A DNA stretch of 64,000 nt, from assembly GCF_000801105.2 (NCBI RefSeq), contig NC_079519.1, forward strand, positions 27,441,288-27,505,287. Direction: 5' to 3'. The stretch is from Raphanus sativus (Eukaryota > Streptophyta > Magnoliopsida > Brassicales > Brassicaceae). The translations under genes were made by a program, and so were the position numbers. Under the pieces are notes generated by a model. The model made no database searches and was not told the origin of the DNA. It saw only the letters and a list, made by a program, of their open reading frames with translations. Below, in pieces: positions 1 through 14,420 of this stretch (position 1 is the stretch's first letter; each line of letters starts with the position of its first letter).

Positions 1-139
1 ATCATTTTTTTTGACACACCTGCATCTATAACACAGGATGTGTATGAAGAACATCTTATATGACGCCAACAATAGACAGTAAAAACCATGAAAAAAGAAT
101 AATATATATGGTATAGGGAAAAAAATTACCCCAAGAGTC

Positions 140-2335
140 TCACCGACGGCGATGGTAGAGTTTAGACCTCTTTCCAGCTATTGATTTCGACGTGGAAGAA
201 GACGAAAGTGAGAGAGACGAGTTTACATGTTCCTCCTTGTCCTCAATAAAGGCCTTCTTCACAATCTCCTGTATTTCCATGTACCTCTGCTTCTTTTGTA
301 GTCTTTTCTGAGGAGTGTCGCCTTCTCCGCAAGCCAGCTGATTCAAATCATCACAGTCCATAATCTGATCAAGTACTGCCGAACATCGTGGAAGAAGCGT
401 TTCCCCAGTTCCACTGATGATTGTGAAAATGAAGAGAACAATTAATGTTATAGACTAGACATGGTTTCTTTCAGTTATCTATTACAAGTAGGGCTGAGAT
501 TTTTAACCGAACCAAACCCGCCGGACCAAACAGAAACTTTGGTTAGTTCGGGTGAGAAATTCGGTTTAGTTCGGCAAGTTTATAAGCAAATTGGTTTTCG
601 GTTTGGTAATTGATTAGTTCGGTTTTTCAAAAAAAATTGTCAACCAAATTTTCAACTGAACTGACCGAATTAACCGAATTAAAGGAACTAACCAAACTAA
701 TCGAAATTATCCGAATTTAATCTATTTTACCCAAAGTTTTAACCGAAATATAATCGAAACCAAAAGCTTCGGTTAGTTTCGGTAAAAATTTTAAAAAACC
801 AAATTACCCGAATACAGAACCAAACTTTTTTACAGTTTAATTCGCAGAGATTTTAGTCGAACCGAACTACCCGAACCCACATGCCTAATTACAAGTTTAA
901 AGACAACTATGTTTAAAGATCCATACCGGTTTTAGAAAGCGCTTTTAATCTGCGTTGATGCTCTTCTAGGATTTTAAAAGGTGCTGTCTTTAGATCCGGC
1001 GATGTCCTCTTTGCACCAGCCAGATGGTCAGGGTCGAGGCTAGACCCAGTGAACTCGGATGTTCCCTTCATTTGGCGATATTCATTGCGATTTGTGCTTC
1101 CGTTGGGAAGAGACGTTGAGCCAATGCAACTAAACAGCAAGTATAGTTTATCATTAGTTTCACTCGCTTTCCTAACAAAGAATTCGATTCAAACATAAAA
1201 GGAGTAGGAGAGGACCTCTGTTTTCAAGATAGAGCAGCCTCATCTTGAGTTCATGGTCCGCCATTGCAAAGAGGGAGAAACAGCATCTCCAGGAAACCGG
1301 TCTCCTTTGTTCGCTTGCTCCAGTATCTCTACGCATAGCCTACCTTTGAGAGAAGGCTTGCATTGCTCCGCAAGATAACTATATTCAGCCGCCATGGTGA
1401 CTTGTTTCGCAATCAAGAGAGCCGTTCTACCTTCAAAGACGTTTCCGATGCACGTGACCCTTTCGTCAACAGAGATACTATCAGATCAGGCTCCTTGCGC
1501 ATGGCGGCAACGTGAAGCACCGTGTATCCCCTCGGATTCCTAAGGTTGACATCGGCAATCTCTAGGTCAAGGAGATCGTTTGCGGTCTTACATCGCAGTA
1601 CTTAACAGCGAAATGAAGAGCGTAGGCATCATCAAGATTAGTGTGCCCCTCACTCAAAAGCATCTCGACAAGCTCGACATCGTCGGAGTCAAGTGCCTTG
1701 TATATATTCAAGACATGTTTCCCTACCTCAGGCACCTCAATGCCTAGATCGTTACGGAGGTTAACTATCTCTTTGACAATATGTTGAGGCAATGACTTGT
1801 CAAGAGTAACTAAGTCCACGTTAGAGTTGACAATAACCTCTACGCATCTATCTGTTAGCTTCTTGCAAGCTTCACCACAGATACTAGAAATCTTGAGTAT
1901 GAGTAATAACGTGTCCTCTTCTATTACAACTTTGTCTATGACGTCAAGTAAATGCCGCTGGTAGAGCGTAACCAGTTCATAAACCTCGAAGACGGAAAGC
2001 TAGTACAGCACCTCCACCATGAAATCCACCGCGGGACGGCAGGACACGTGGCGGCAATTCTCGTCTGCGCATTCGGAGACCCCTCTCGGCGGCGGCTTCA
2101 CTCTTCCGGTGTAAATGTACGCTAAAAACGGCGATCACCGAATCGACGCCGACGACGTGATCCTTGGCGATCTCCTTCAGCTCGAGCTTCACGACGGCGT
2201 TGGTGGTCAGGCGTTTCTGAAGAAGGGGCTCCTCGCTGCGAGGAGAACACGGTGGAAGGGTACTTCCCGTCCGCAGGAGAGAACGAGCTTGGCGTCGCTG
2301 TAGAAAGATTCCGGCGAGTCGAAGACGGACTCGAG
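140..2335 (-). pseudogene. NPR1: NPR1 second copy, 5'-truncated and frameshifted
   Basis: Reading right to left, this is a near-identical copy of the intact NPR1 gene at 26769-29104: BTB region, ankyrin region, NPR1-specific C-terminal region and the final basic exon are all recognisable. Homology stops at 2335, where a copia LTR begins, so roughly the first 46 residues and the promoter are missing. Against the intact copy there are single-base indels near 390, 1073, 1437, 1593, 2130 and 2212, each breaking the frame, so no full protein can be made. The C-terminal exon (stop at 140) is still open. The intron before it holds the same hAT-like MITE as the intact copy. Next to MDAR6 the copy is out of the order known in Arabidopsis, so a local duplication or an assembly artefact is likely. 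I infer a non-functional copy; several indels lie in short homopolymers, so sequencing error could explain some of them. Confidence 0.88.
489..887. mobile_element. hAT-type MITE in NPR1 intron (copy 1)
   Basis: A 399-bp non-coding element rich in CCGAAC/GTTCGG motifs is flanked by the 8-bp direct repeat ATTACAAG (481-488 and 888-895). It starts TAGGGCTGAG and its other end reads TAGGCATGTG on the opposite strand. An 8-bp target duplication and TAGG ends are typical of hAT elements. The same insertion is at 27119-27518 with about seven differences, so it predates the NPR1 duplication. Confidence 0.72.
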
Positions 2336-2708
2336 TGTAGAGAAACGACCTTGGCTTTTCTTGTAACAAACGGAACGATGCACTGATATGTTTGGCGAGT
2401 CCAACCTCCAAACCGGAGATAAACTCTTTATCACTATGAATCGAAAGATTACAAGCCTCGCACTAGTTGCGTGTTCTATGAGAGATATATATTTGTTGTA
2501 TCTTACAATGAGAGTCTCGACCTATATTTATACTAGATTGCTAATGTGATTCCTTGTTGTAAAAGGAATAACATGTTTATCCTAAGTTTATAAGACTTTA
2601 TAAACTTCTTGGATAATAATGAAACTAACCCAATCTTCTTATCTCTTCAGGTCTTATACGAAGCCCAGTAGTCGCCCAGGAAAACCCAAGAGACATCAAG
2701 GCCTCACA
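2336..2708 (-). repeat. 3' LTR of the copia element
   Basis: Read on the minus strand it starts TGTGAGGCC at 2708 and ends CTCTACA at 2336, the usual TG...CA ends. A purine-rich tract (AAGGTGGAGAA, minus strand, 2709-2719) abuts it as expected for second-strand priming. A TATAAATA box lies inside (about 2522-2535, minus strand). Its end touches NPR1 coding sequence at 2335 without spacer. No partner LTR is visible. Confidence 0.8.
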
Positions 2709-2719
2709 TTCTCCACCTT

Positions 2720-3620
2720 GGCTCTTTGGTTATTCCTCGACTTCTCCGCTTCTCCATCTCTCTCTCCTTGCGAAATGAAACCAGAAAGCTTCCGACGAGC
2801 TCGCCGCACCGTCTTCTCCAACACCGTCTATTCCTCGACGCTCGTCTTCACCGGAGATGCATGCCTTCTCCGATCCTTGCTTCTCTCTCTCGCTCCGATT
2901 GATTCCTCTCTCCCCTCTTCGATTCTCAGTGAACCAGACAAGATCCCGACTTACCGTCGCTTGTCTTCACCGGCGTTCGCTCTCACCGCTTCCGCCATTG
3001 ATATCTCAGGTTTATTTTGTTCTTTTATGACTGTTTCTTTAGTCATTTGAACAAGACCCTAACCTTTGATTTCAATTTCTTCCAGCTTGTCCTTTGATGA
3101 ATCCAGCAAAAACCTTTAACTTCGTGATTCTCCGGTAGCAAAACTCAATTTGTCTACCTCACGACATGTACACCGAACCAAAATTGTCACCACCACAAAA
3201 GGTATCTTCTTTTGTTTTGACTTTTGTTTCATATGTACGTGTCTTAAGCTCCTTTTGAAACTTGTAATGAAACTCCTTAGCTAAATAATTAAACACATCT
3301 CATTGTTTAATCTCCAGCTCACGGTGTAGACGTCTCTTCACCTCCGTTGCTTCCGATAGGTACTCAAATAGAATTATTTCTTTAATTCTGTAACAGCTTA
3401 AAACCTGTGAACTAATAACCATGTGTTCACATCTTTGTTGCAGACGTTTCTTTGCTACAACCATATTTCTTCAAGGTAAACTTTTGAACTCATCCTTTAT
3501 CAAGCTTATATATCCCTGTCGAACCATCAGTTTACTTTTCCTGAAACTGATACTCTCTTTTGTGGCCTTTCCGCGAGGTGAACAACTCGACAGCACTGTC
3601 ACCTGCAGCCACACGAGACC
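2720..3620 (+). other. Possible captured host-gene fragment inside copia 3' region
   Basis: This stretch between the RNase H stop and the 3' LTR has no copia domain. On the plus strand, antisense to the element, it looks like part of a normal multi-exon plant gene: an open frame up to 3009 (a serine/proline-rich stretch with a recognisable start region near 2775), then consistent splice pairs, with donor GT after 3009, acceptor ending 3085, donor after 3201, acceptor ending 3317, donor after 3359, acceptor ending 3443, donor after 3475. I do not recognise the protein. It could be a transduced gene fragment or simply untranslated retroelement sequence with chance splice motifs. Confidence 0.4.
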
Positions 3621-6600
3621 TACTATGGCAGGACTTTAAGAAGCTCCAGACATGTCTCGAACTTCTTTCCAGGTACACACTTAGTTAGGAAATCCGCAGG
3701 ATTGATAGATGTGTGAATCTTATGAACCGTAACGTCACCAGCCTCAATTACGTCCCTCATAAAATGTAGTCTAGTGTCTATATGCTTAGTCCGTTCATGG
3801 AATCCCCCATTCTTGGCCAAGTGTATAGCACTTTGAGAATCTGAAAACACTCTCACGTCATCTTGCTCAAATCCCAACTCCCCAACGAAAACCTTTAAGC
3901 CACAATGCCTCTTTAAAAGCTTCGGCTAATGCCATATATTCTGATTCTGTCGTTGATAGTGCAACAATATGTTGGAGACCTGATCTCCAGCTTATAGTGT
4001 TGCCTCCGACTTGAAACATATCCGGTAACGGATCTTCTTCTGTCCAAATCGGTAGCGTAGTCTGCGTCACAGAATCCTCGTACTTTGAAGTCTTCTCCTT
4101 TAGTAAACACTAGGTCTGAATCTAGAGCTCCTTTAAGATACCTTAATACCCACTTAACTGCTTCCCAGTGCTGTCTTCCTGGCTTGCTCATATATCGGCT
4201 GATTAATCCCACTGCGAAACATAAGTCCGGTCTAGATCCCACCATTGCATACATTAGACTTCCAACCGCTGATGCATACGGTATCACGTTCATGAATCTC
4301 GCTTCCATGTCTTCTTCTTCTTGTGTCAAACTCTTAAGCTTAAATTGTGGTCCGATAGGAGTAACCACAGCTTTGCTCTCGGCCATGTTAAAAGTTTCCA
4401 ACACTTTCTGTAGATACTTGCCCTGTGATAGCCTTAGAGTTCCCTTCTCCCGATCTCTAATAATATCCATCCCAAGTATTCTTGAAGCCGCTCCTAGGTC
4501 CTTCATCTCAAACTCTTTCTTCAGACTGTCTTTGATTCTTTTAATCTCCTTTGAGTCCTTAGACGCTATGAGCATGTCATCGACATAGATTAAGAGATAA
4601 ACCATATGCGATAGATCTGAACCTTTCATGTAGACACAAGGATCGTAGGCACTTCTGTAATAGCCCTGCCCCTTCATGAAACTGTCAAATCTCCTATTCC
4701 ATTGTCTTGGTGACTGTTTTAATCCGTAAAGAGATTTTAACAGCAGACAAACTTGATCTTCTTTTCTTCTTCAACGAAACCCTCTGGTTGTGCCATATAA
4801 ATCTCCTCGTCTAGTGTTCCGTATAAGAAGGCCGTTTTCACATCTAATTGCTCCAACTCAAGATCATGATTTGCAACAAGTGACAGCATGATTCTGATCG
4901 ATACGTGCTTCACCACTGGTGCAAACACTTCTGTGTAATCAATCCCCTCAACTTGTGAAAACCCCTTTGCTACTAATCTAGCTTTGTATCTCGGCTTCTC
5001 TACTCCAGGAATGCCTTCTTTCAGCTTGAAAACCCACTTGCTGCCAATAATTTTCTTTTTCTCTGGTTTCTCAACCAGTTTCCAAGTCTGATTTTTCTCC
5101 AATGAATCCATCTCTTCTTGCATTCCCTCGTACCATAACTTCCAGCTCTTACTTCTTCTTGCTTCTAAATAGGATTTAGGTTCATCCATATTTATCTCCT
5201 CTGCTGTAGCTAGAGCATAAGCCACGCAATCTGAATCATCAAACCTAGAAGGCTTCTTTACTTCTCGTCTGATCCTGTCTCTAGCAAGAATGTAATTATC
5301 TAGATTTTCCTGTTGAGCTTCCACAACTTCTTCCTCACTCTCCGAGCTTGAGGATTCAGGTTCCGGGTTCTCAGATGCTGGAGAAACTCCACCTTGAACT
5401 GTATCCTCTGTTTCAGTGACTGTAGAAGTGTTTGAAGGTCCTTGAATTAGCGCCGGATTGAATGTTACTTTCTTTGTCTTCTTCTTCTTCTCGCTAATTA
5501 CTTTAATGTCTTTAAACATCTCCTCCTCATTGAAAATCACGTTTCTGCTCACTGTACACCTTAACTCTTCTGGTAACCAAACTCGATAGCCTTTAGTCCC
5601 CTCTGGATATCCTACGAAAACTCCTTTCATCGCTCTTGGACTAGTTTTAGCTTGAGTTACGTGAACATAAGCTGTACACCCGAACCTCCTTAGATGTTTT
5701 AAGTCTGTTTTGGTTCCAGACCACACCTCTTCTGGTAGCTTGAAGTTAATAGCTGTACTAGGAGATCGATTGATTAAGTAAACAGATGTAGAAGCCGCCT
5801 CTGCCCAGAACTCTTGATCTAAGCCTGCCTCTGTCAACATACATCTTACTTTCTCCATTATCGTACGGTTCATGCGTTCTGATACTCCGTTTTGTTGTGG
5901 AGTATAGATGCATGTTCTGTGTCTTTTAATCCCTGCTTCTTTACACAGTGTATCCATCTGTGCATTGCAGAATCCAATCCGTTATCCGTCCTAAGACACT
6001 TCACCTTCTTTCCTGTCTCAGTCTCCACGCTTGTCTTCCATTCCTTGAAGTTCTGAAATACTTCGTCCTTTGATCTTAGGAAATAGATCCAAACTTTCCT
6101 AGAAAAATCATCAAATGAACGTAACAAAATAGAAGCATCCTCCGAGACTCTCAACTACCGAAGGCGAACCCCATAAGTCTGAGTGTATGTACTCTAGAAC
6201 TTCTTTAGACGTGTGTTTACCTTTTGGGAAGCTTAACTTGTGTGCTTTACCCAAAACGCAACTCTCGCAGAACTCTAACGTCTTCACATCTTTTTTATTT
6301 AGATGTCCTTCCTTGACTAAAACATTCATGCCCTTTAGACTCATATGTCCAAGCCTAGAGTGCCACCTCTAGTCAAATCGATATCAGGCCTTGCAACTGC
6401 AGCTTCACCACTCAACACTGTCCCTTGTAAATAATACAAACCGTCACAGTATTTGCCAGAAATAACCTTCTGATCTCCCTTGTAAAAACTGCACCATGAA
6501 GTCTTTGCCTTCGTATCTGCATCCCATCTTCTCCAATAAACCGTAGGAAATAAGATTTCTGCCCATTGTGGGCATGTAGCGAACATCAGTGAGTATCACG

Positions 6601-7049
6601 CTTGATCCATCATCATTCATGATCCTCATCTTTCCTATCCCTTTGATCTCGCTAATAGTAATTATTTCCCATCAAAACCTTCCCTCCTTCTATGTCTTCA
6701 AGATCAAATAAGACATCTTTATTAGGAGTGATATGAAACGTGCAGCCAGAGTCAAGTACCCACTCGTCCTTAGCAGCTTGCTGGCTAGCCACTAATACCA
6801 ACGGTTGCTCCTTAGCTATGTTGACCGAGTTTGATGAGCTCTGGTTCTTCCTCTCTGGACACTGTTTCTTAAAGTGTCCCTCCTTCCCGCACGTCCAACA
6901 TTCTTTAGAGAATTTGGGTCTAGACTGTGATCGTTCTTACTCTTTGATCTAGCTCTCCAAGTCTTGTTGCTCTTCTTGTCACCCCTGCCTCTCTCGTTTC
7001 CAGCGAACAACCCTTCTGAGTTACTCTTAGACTTGTTAAGAAGTCCCCT

Positions 7050-7149
7050 NNNNNNNNNNNNNNNNNNNNNNNNNNNNNNNNNNNNNNNNNNNNNNNNNNN
7101 NNNNNNNNNNNNNNNNNNNNNNNNNNNNNNNNNNNNNNNNNNNNNNNNN
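7050..7149. other. Assembly gap (100 N)
   Basis: One hundred N, a conventional placeholder. It interrupts the copia gag region and hides the 5' LTR, the other target duplication, and possibly the missing 5' end of NPR1 copy 1. Confidence 0.99.
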
Positions 7150-7163
7150 TTATGAAAACTATA

Positions 7164-8095
7164 GTTAATCATTGCAGAAATGTATATTTATTAATTTATA
7201 CAATCTAATGTTATGTTTATCTATTTATGTAATATATAATAATTGTACTATATGATAATGTTTTATTTGATATTAAATAGTAATTTAAAAAAATAGTTGG
7301 ATAAAATTAGTAAAATTTTAAAATTAAAAGATGTCCTTGATAATTAATGATAAATCTGACAATAAATATATTTGAAATATTTTTTACAGACAAAAAAATG
7401 AAGCAAGTAACTAGAGAAATGGTGTTTCATTTTTTCTTTTAAAATAACAAGTTTGAAGTTGACAAAAAAACCAAGTTTGAAGATAAAAATGCAACCAACA
7501 ATTATGTCATGGGCTGTTCTTTAAAATAACGGTTTTATCAGTCAAAAATGTGTGTAATTAAAAATAAATATAGTGTATTTATTTCTCCAAAAAAATAGTG
7601 TACTGATATGCACTAGGCTATTGATTTAGCAGATTCTAGGATATTGAAGCTTATTTCAAACTTAAAAACACATTAGTTTAATCATTTGCAGAAAATGAAT
7701 AATTTTATTTAATACAATCTAATGTTATTTTTATCTATTTATGTTATATGTAATAATTTTATTACATGATAATGTGTAATTTATGTTAAACAGTATTTTT
7801 TAGATTTTGTTAAAATAAAATAGTTAGATAAAATTATTTAAAAATAAAGATGTCAATGATAATTAACGATAAATCTGAAAATTAATATATTTGAAATATT
7901 CTTTTTGCAGACAAAAAAATAAAGGAAGTCACTAGATAAATGTTTTTCCCATTTTTTCTTTAAAATAGTAAGTTTGAAGATAAAATGCAACCAACAACTA
8001 GAACGCTATGTCATAGGCTGTTCTTCAGAATAACGGTTTTTATCAGTCAAAATTTTATGTAGTTAAAAATAAAATAACAGTGTACTGATATGTTA
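7164..8095. repeat. AT-rich tandem duplication, two units of about 0.45-0.5 kb
   Basis: Two direct copies of one AT-rich non-coding sequence lie head to tail: about 7164-7620 and about 7675-8095. Shared landmarks in order are ACAATCTAATGTTAT, GATAATTAA(T/C)GATAAATCTGA, TTTGAAATATT, ACAGACAAAAAAAT-like runs, GGCTGTTCTT, and GTACTGATATG at the end. The copies differ by many substitutions and indels, so the duplication is old. It fills the space between the copia element and the MDAR6 promoter. I see no coding sequence in it. Confidence 0.75.
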
Positions 8096-8363
8096 ACTTG
8101 GTTAAGAATATACCAATATATCTTCTTTATCAACAAAAAAAAAAGTAAAAAAGGTCATTAAAGGACAAATAAATAAAAAAGCAAAAAGACAAGTCAGCTC
8201 CATCTTTTCAATAATCCTCTCTGTCTTCGTTTGATCAATCGCAATACCGAAGAACTCATTTAGCCTCTCCCTTAATGCCCTTTAGCTTTGTCCTAGAGCC
8301 AATACTACAGAGAGACTCGCACACACACTCGCTTCAATAATTTAATTATTTCATTCTTATAAA

Positions 8364-11774
<3,411 letters not shown>

Positions 11775-12785
11775 GAGAGTAGTTGATGGGTTTTATAGCT
11801 TTCGGATTCAGAGAAAGCAAGCAAGAAACATCTTTTATTCTCGGTGAATGTATCATCTTTCCATTGAAAATGGTTTTTATAGAGAGCACCTCTAGTCAAT
11901 AATCTGCATGAATAAGCTATCCCCTCTTTTTGAGAATTCATATTTTGCTCATAACAGAGCTTGTTCCACATAAATTCGCATGATAGTCTATTGAGATTTT
12001 AAGCTTTTTTAATGGACAACGGTTTGTTTCTGCAAAGTGCAAAGTGATCCGTTATGAGAAGACAACACATCAACTATCTTATATATAAGATAAGCCGAAA
12101 GAATCGCCTGGAATAAAACATTGGGATTGCAAAATGCAAACAAACTTACTTGATTGCAAAAAAAAAAAAAAAAAAACATGGGATACTTGTATGCGGGCAC
12201 TAAAAGCTGATGAAGCTAATAACAGAGCTTTGCAATAATGTCTTTGACCAAATAAAAAAAGGTAGGAAGAGGTAAATACTGAAAATAGAAAGGATTAACA
12301 TAATCGACCGTAGTCACACATCAATTGCCATTACAAGAATAGAAATTGGCACAGAAGAACACAGACACACACAAAAGTAAAGCTGGAAAATTCCCACACG
12401 CTAATTCTCGCGAGTATCTCCACTTTCTTGTTTTATTTTGAGAAGAAAACCATTTCAATTGGTTAACTATCAGTGACAAGGCGCGTGCGAAATCTCATAG
12501 TTGCAGACTTGCAATTTTGGTCTCGTTCTGTTATCTTCTTCTAAAGCCACTTTTCATGTGGCGGTTTGTTGTTTGGTATATAAAAAAAGATCATCGACCT
12601 TGTTTACATTCTAAGAATAAGCTTCTTTTTTTTGGGTTTTCTCTCATATTCTCTCCTCTGTTCTATAAAGAAAATGAAGGTATTTTCTCCTATTTACAAA
12701 GTATTAATAGTTTAGTCTTTTGATTTATATGGGCTTAGAGTATTTTAATTACTGGTCTTTTTTTCTCTCATATTTTCTACAGAAA
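11775..12785. other. Intergenic: MDAR6 3' region and HIPP promoter
   Basis: No gene seen. It contains an 18-bp A run near 12159-12176 and AT-rich sequence. Transcribed untranslated regions of both neighbours probably lie here. Confidence 0.6.
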
Positions 12786-13849
12786 ATGGTTGTTATGATG
12801 GGTGTTCATGACGAGAGATCAAAAAGGAGAATCATTGCCGCAGTTGCTAACTTCCATGGTAATCCACATCAATCATCAAACAGTTCTCTTTGTATCTTGG
12901 CCTTGTTCTTGAGTTTTTCTTTTGAAAAGACGACCTTTTTTTCTTGTTCATGAGTTTTTTTTACTGAAAAGCAAAAGCTTTTTATTACATACATTCTATG
13001 GTTTTGGGGTTCTTTACGGGTTATGAATTGAAACCCATGAGACATGACTCTTGTCCTTTCTTTATCTTGTTCATGACTTTTTATTGAGAAACCAAAGTTT
13101 TTGATAACACACATTCAGTCTGTTTTCGGGATTCTTTATGGTTTATGAATTCAAAAAAAAAATGAAAACTTTTAGTTTTGTCTTGTTCATGACAGTCTTG
13201 GGATTCAATCTGTTCTGTTCTTGGGATTCTTTGTGTGTTATGAATTGAAGCTCCAAATGTTTGAAATTTAATTGTATTTTGCCATGCGTATTAATTGGAA
13301 ACAAAGCTTTTAACTGCACATACACATACTCTCTCTCTCTCTCTCTCTGGTTTTGGGATGCAATATAGGTTATGACTGAAACCTTCCCAAAAGAAAAAAA
13401 ATGATATATGTCTTGTTCATGAGTTTTTAAATGAAAACAGAGCTTTTGATTGTCATGCAAAACTCTATTGTTGCCCATTGTCTTGCTCATTAGCTTTTTC
13501 TTTCTTTTTTTTTGCAAAATGTTTCATGTTGCTGTTAGGGGTTACATCGATTACCATGGACTCAAAGGATGGAAAACTGACAGTGATAGGAGATTTTGAC
13601 AGCAGTAAGCTCCTCACCAAACTCGAAAAGGAATGGACCAATGCTGAAATGGCCACATTTGGACCTTACGATCCCAAAAAAGAGGCCGAAACTGCTGCAG
13701 CTGCTGCCGAGAAGAAGAGGATGGAAGAAAAGGAACGTGAGAGGTTGGAGGTTTCCCGTGGAAACCACAGTTTCAATGGTCCTACTCCTACGCATCATCA
13801 GATCTGTCTATGCAACCATGACCCGTACAATGGCTGCATAATCTCCTAA
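12786..13849 (+). CDS. HIPP-like heavy-metal-associated domain protein lacking metal ligands
   Basis: Two exons, 12786-12858 and 13539-13849, give about 127 residues. The fold pattern of a heavy-metal-associated (HMA) domain is clear: MVVMMGVHDERSKRRIIAA, then GVTSITMDSKDGKLTVIGDF, followed by a KLLTKLEKEW-type helix. The usual M-x-C-x-x-C metal-binding loop is replaced by GVHDERS, so both copper/zinc-ligating cysteines are absent. After the domain comes an Ala/Glu/Lys-rich linker. The protein ends in CIIS, a good CaaX isoprenylation signal, which places it with the heavy-metal-associated isoprenylated plant proteins (membrane anchored). Its place between MDAR6 and ISPF matches At1g63950 from memory. 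Metal binding is doubtful; a protein-interaction role is an inference. The intron of about 680 bp is full of degenerate repeats. Confidence 0.88.
12898..13500. repeat. Degenerate tandem repeat filling the HIPP intron
   Basis: About five imperfect units of roughly 110-120 bp follow each other. Each begins near CTTGTTCATGA(G/C)TTTTT, continues with an AAA(C/G)C(A)AAAGCTTTT-like stretch and ends near GGATTCTTTATGGTTTATGAATT. Starts are near 12935, 13062, 13180, 13400 and 13478 (the last partial). A (CT)n tract lies at about 13330-13348. Confidence 0.6.
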
Positions 13850-14420
13850 GAGTTTCAAGTGAATAAAAGAGGCATATGGTAACTTTTATATTCGTTACAA
13901 GTGGACTTCAAACTAGTGTTTCATCTGACGAGTAATGATGCTTTAGATTCCATCATGGATGTTTTTATTTCACAAGTATTAGTTTAGTTCTGTACATATA
14001 AAAACTTTGCATTATAAACCAAAAAAAAGCAATTGCCTATTCGATTTCTATATTTTATATATTAATATATGAAATCAACAAAAAGAAAATCATAGCTTTC
14101 TTGTGATGAAATGTCTGAAGATGAAAAAGACAGACGCCTACGTCACAAGAAACTCCAGTCGCAATTTCCAAATTTATTTAAATCTGACCAAGAACACAGA
14201 ATCAAATTTCCATTTTAATATATTATCATCATCATCATATCATCAATATCATCATCATCATCATCTCATCACCATCATCATCAGATGATTCGATTTTCAT
14301 TGTAGCTAAGAGGGGATAAATAAGGGCTCTAAAGGGTGATTACACCATGTGTAAAATTTACATTTAACAAAATATTTTTATAATGAGATCGATACATTAA
14401 GGAATATGATTAAATCTGAA
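13850..14420. other. Intergenic with ATC/TCA microsatellite
   Basis: Convergent 3' regions of the HIPP-like gene and ISPF. An imperfect trinucleotide repeat (TCA/ATC) spans about 14221-14284. No other feature seen. Confidence 0.7.

Larger units (their letters stand above)
2336..7049 (-). mobile_element. Ty1/copia retrotransposon, degenerate, 5' end in gap
   Basis: On the minus strand the order is gag zinc knuckle (about 6870-6915; C-x2-C-x4-H-x4-C pattern in one frame), GAG-pre-integrase (about 6340-6590), integrase core (about 5740-6340), reverse transcriptase (about 4000-5200, YVDD box in LIYVDDMLIAS) and RNase H (3623-4070, with STTESEYMAL). Integrase before reverse transcriptase identifies the copia superfamily. 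The frame breaks at least near 4070, 4680, 5950, 6130, 6340 and 6920, so the polyprotein is inactive. The 3' LTR is at 2336-2708. The 5' LTR and primer-binding site should lie at or beyond the N gap at 7050 and are not seen. The element sits inside NPR1 copy 1, whose homology ends at the LTR edge. The stretch from the RNase H stop to the LTR is unusually long (about 900 bp; see separate entry). Confidence 0.93.

Noticed and set aside
2619..3050. ORF of 143 codons taken at face value as a gene
   Set aside because: It runs from the LTR into the following region and past a likely splice donor. It is treated as a possible captured fragment instead.
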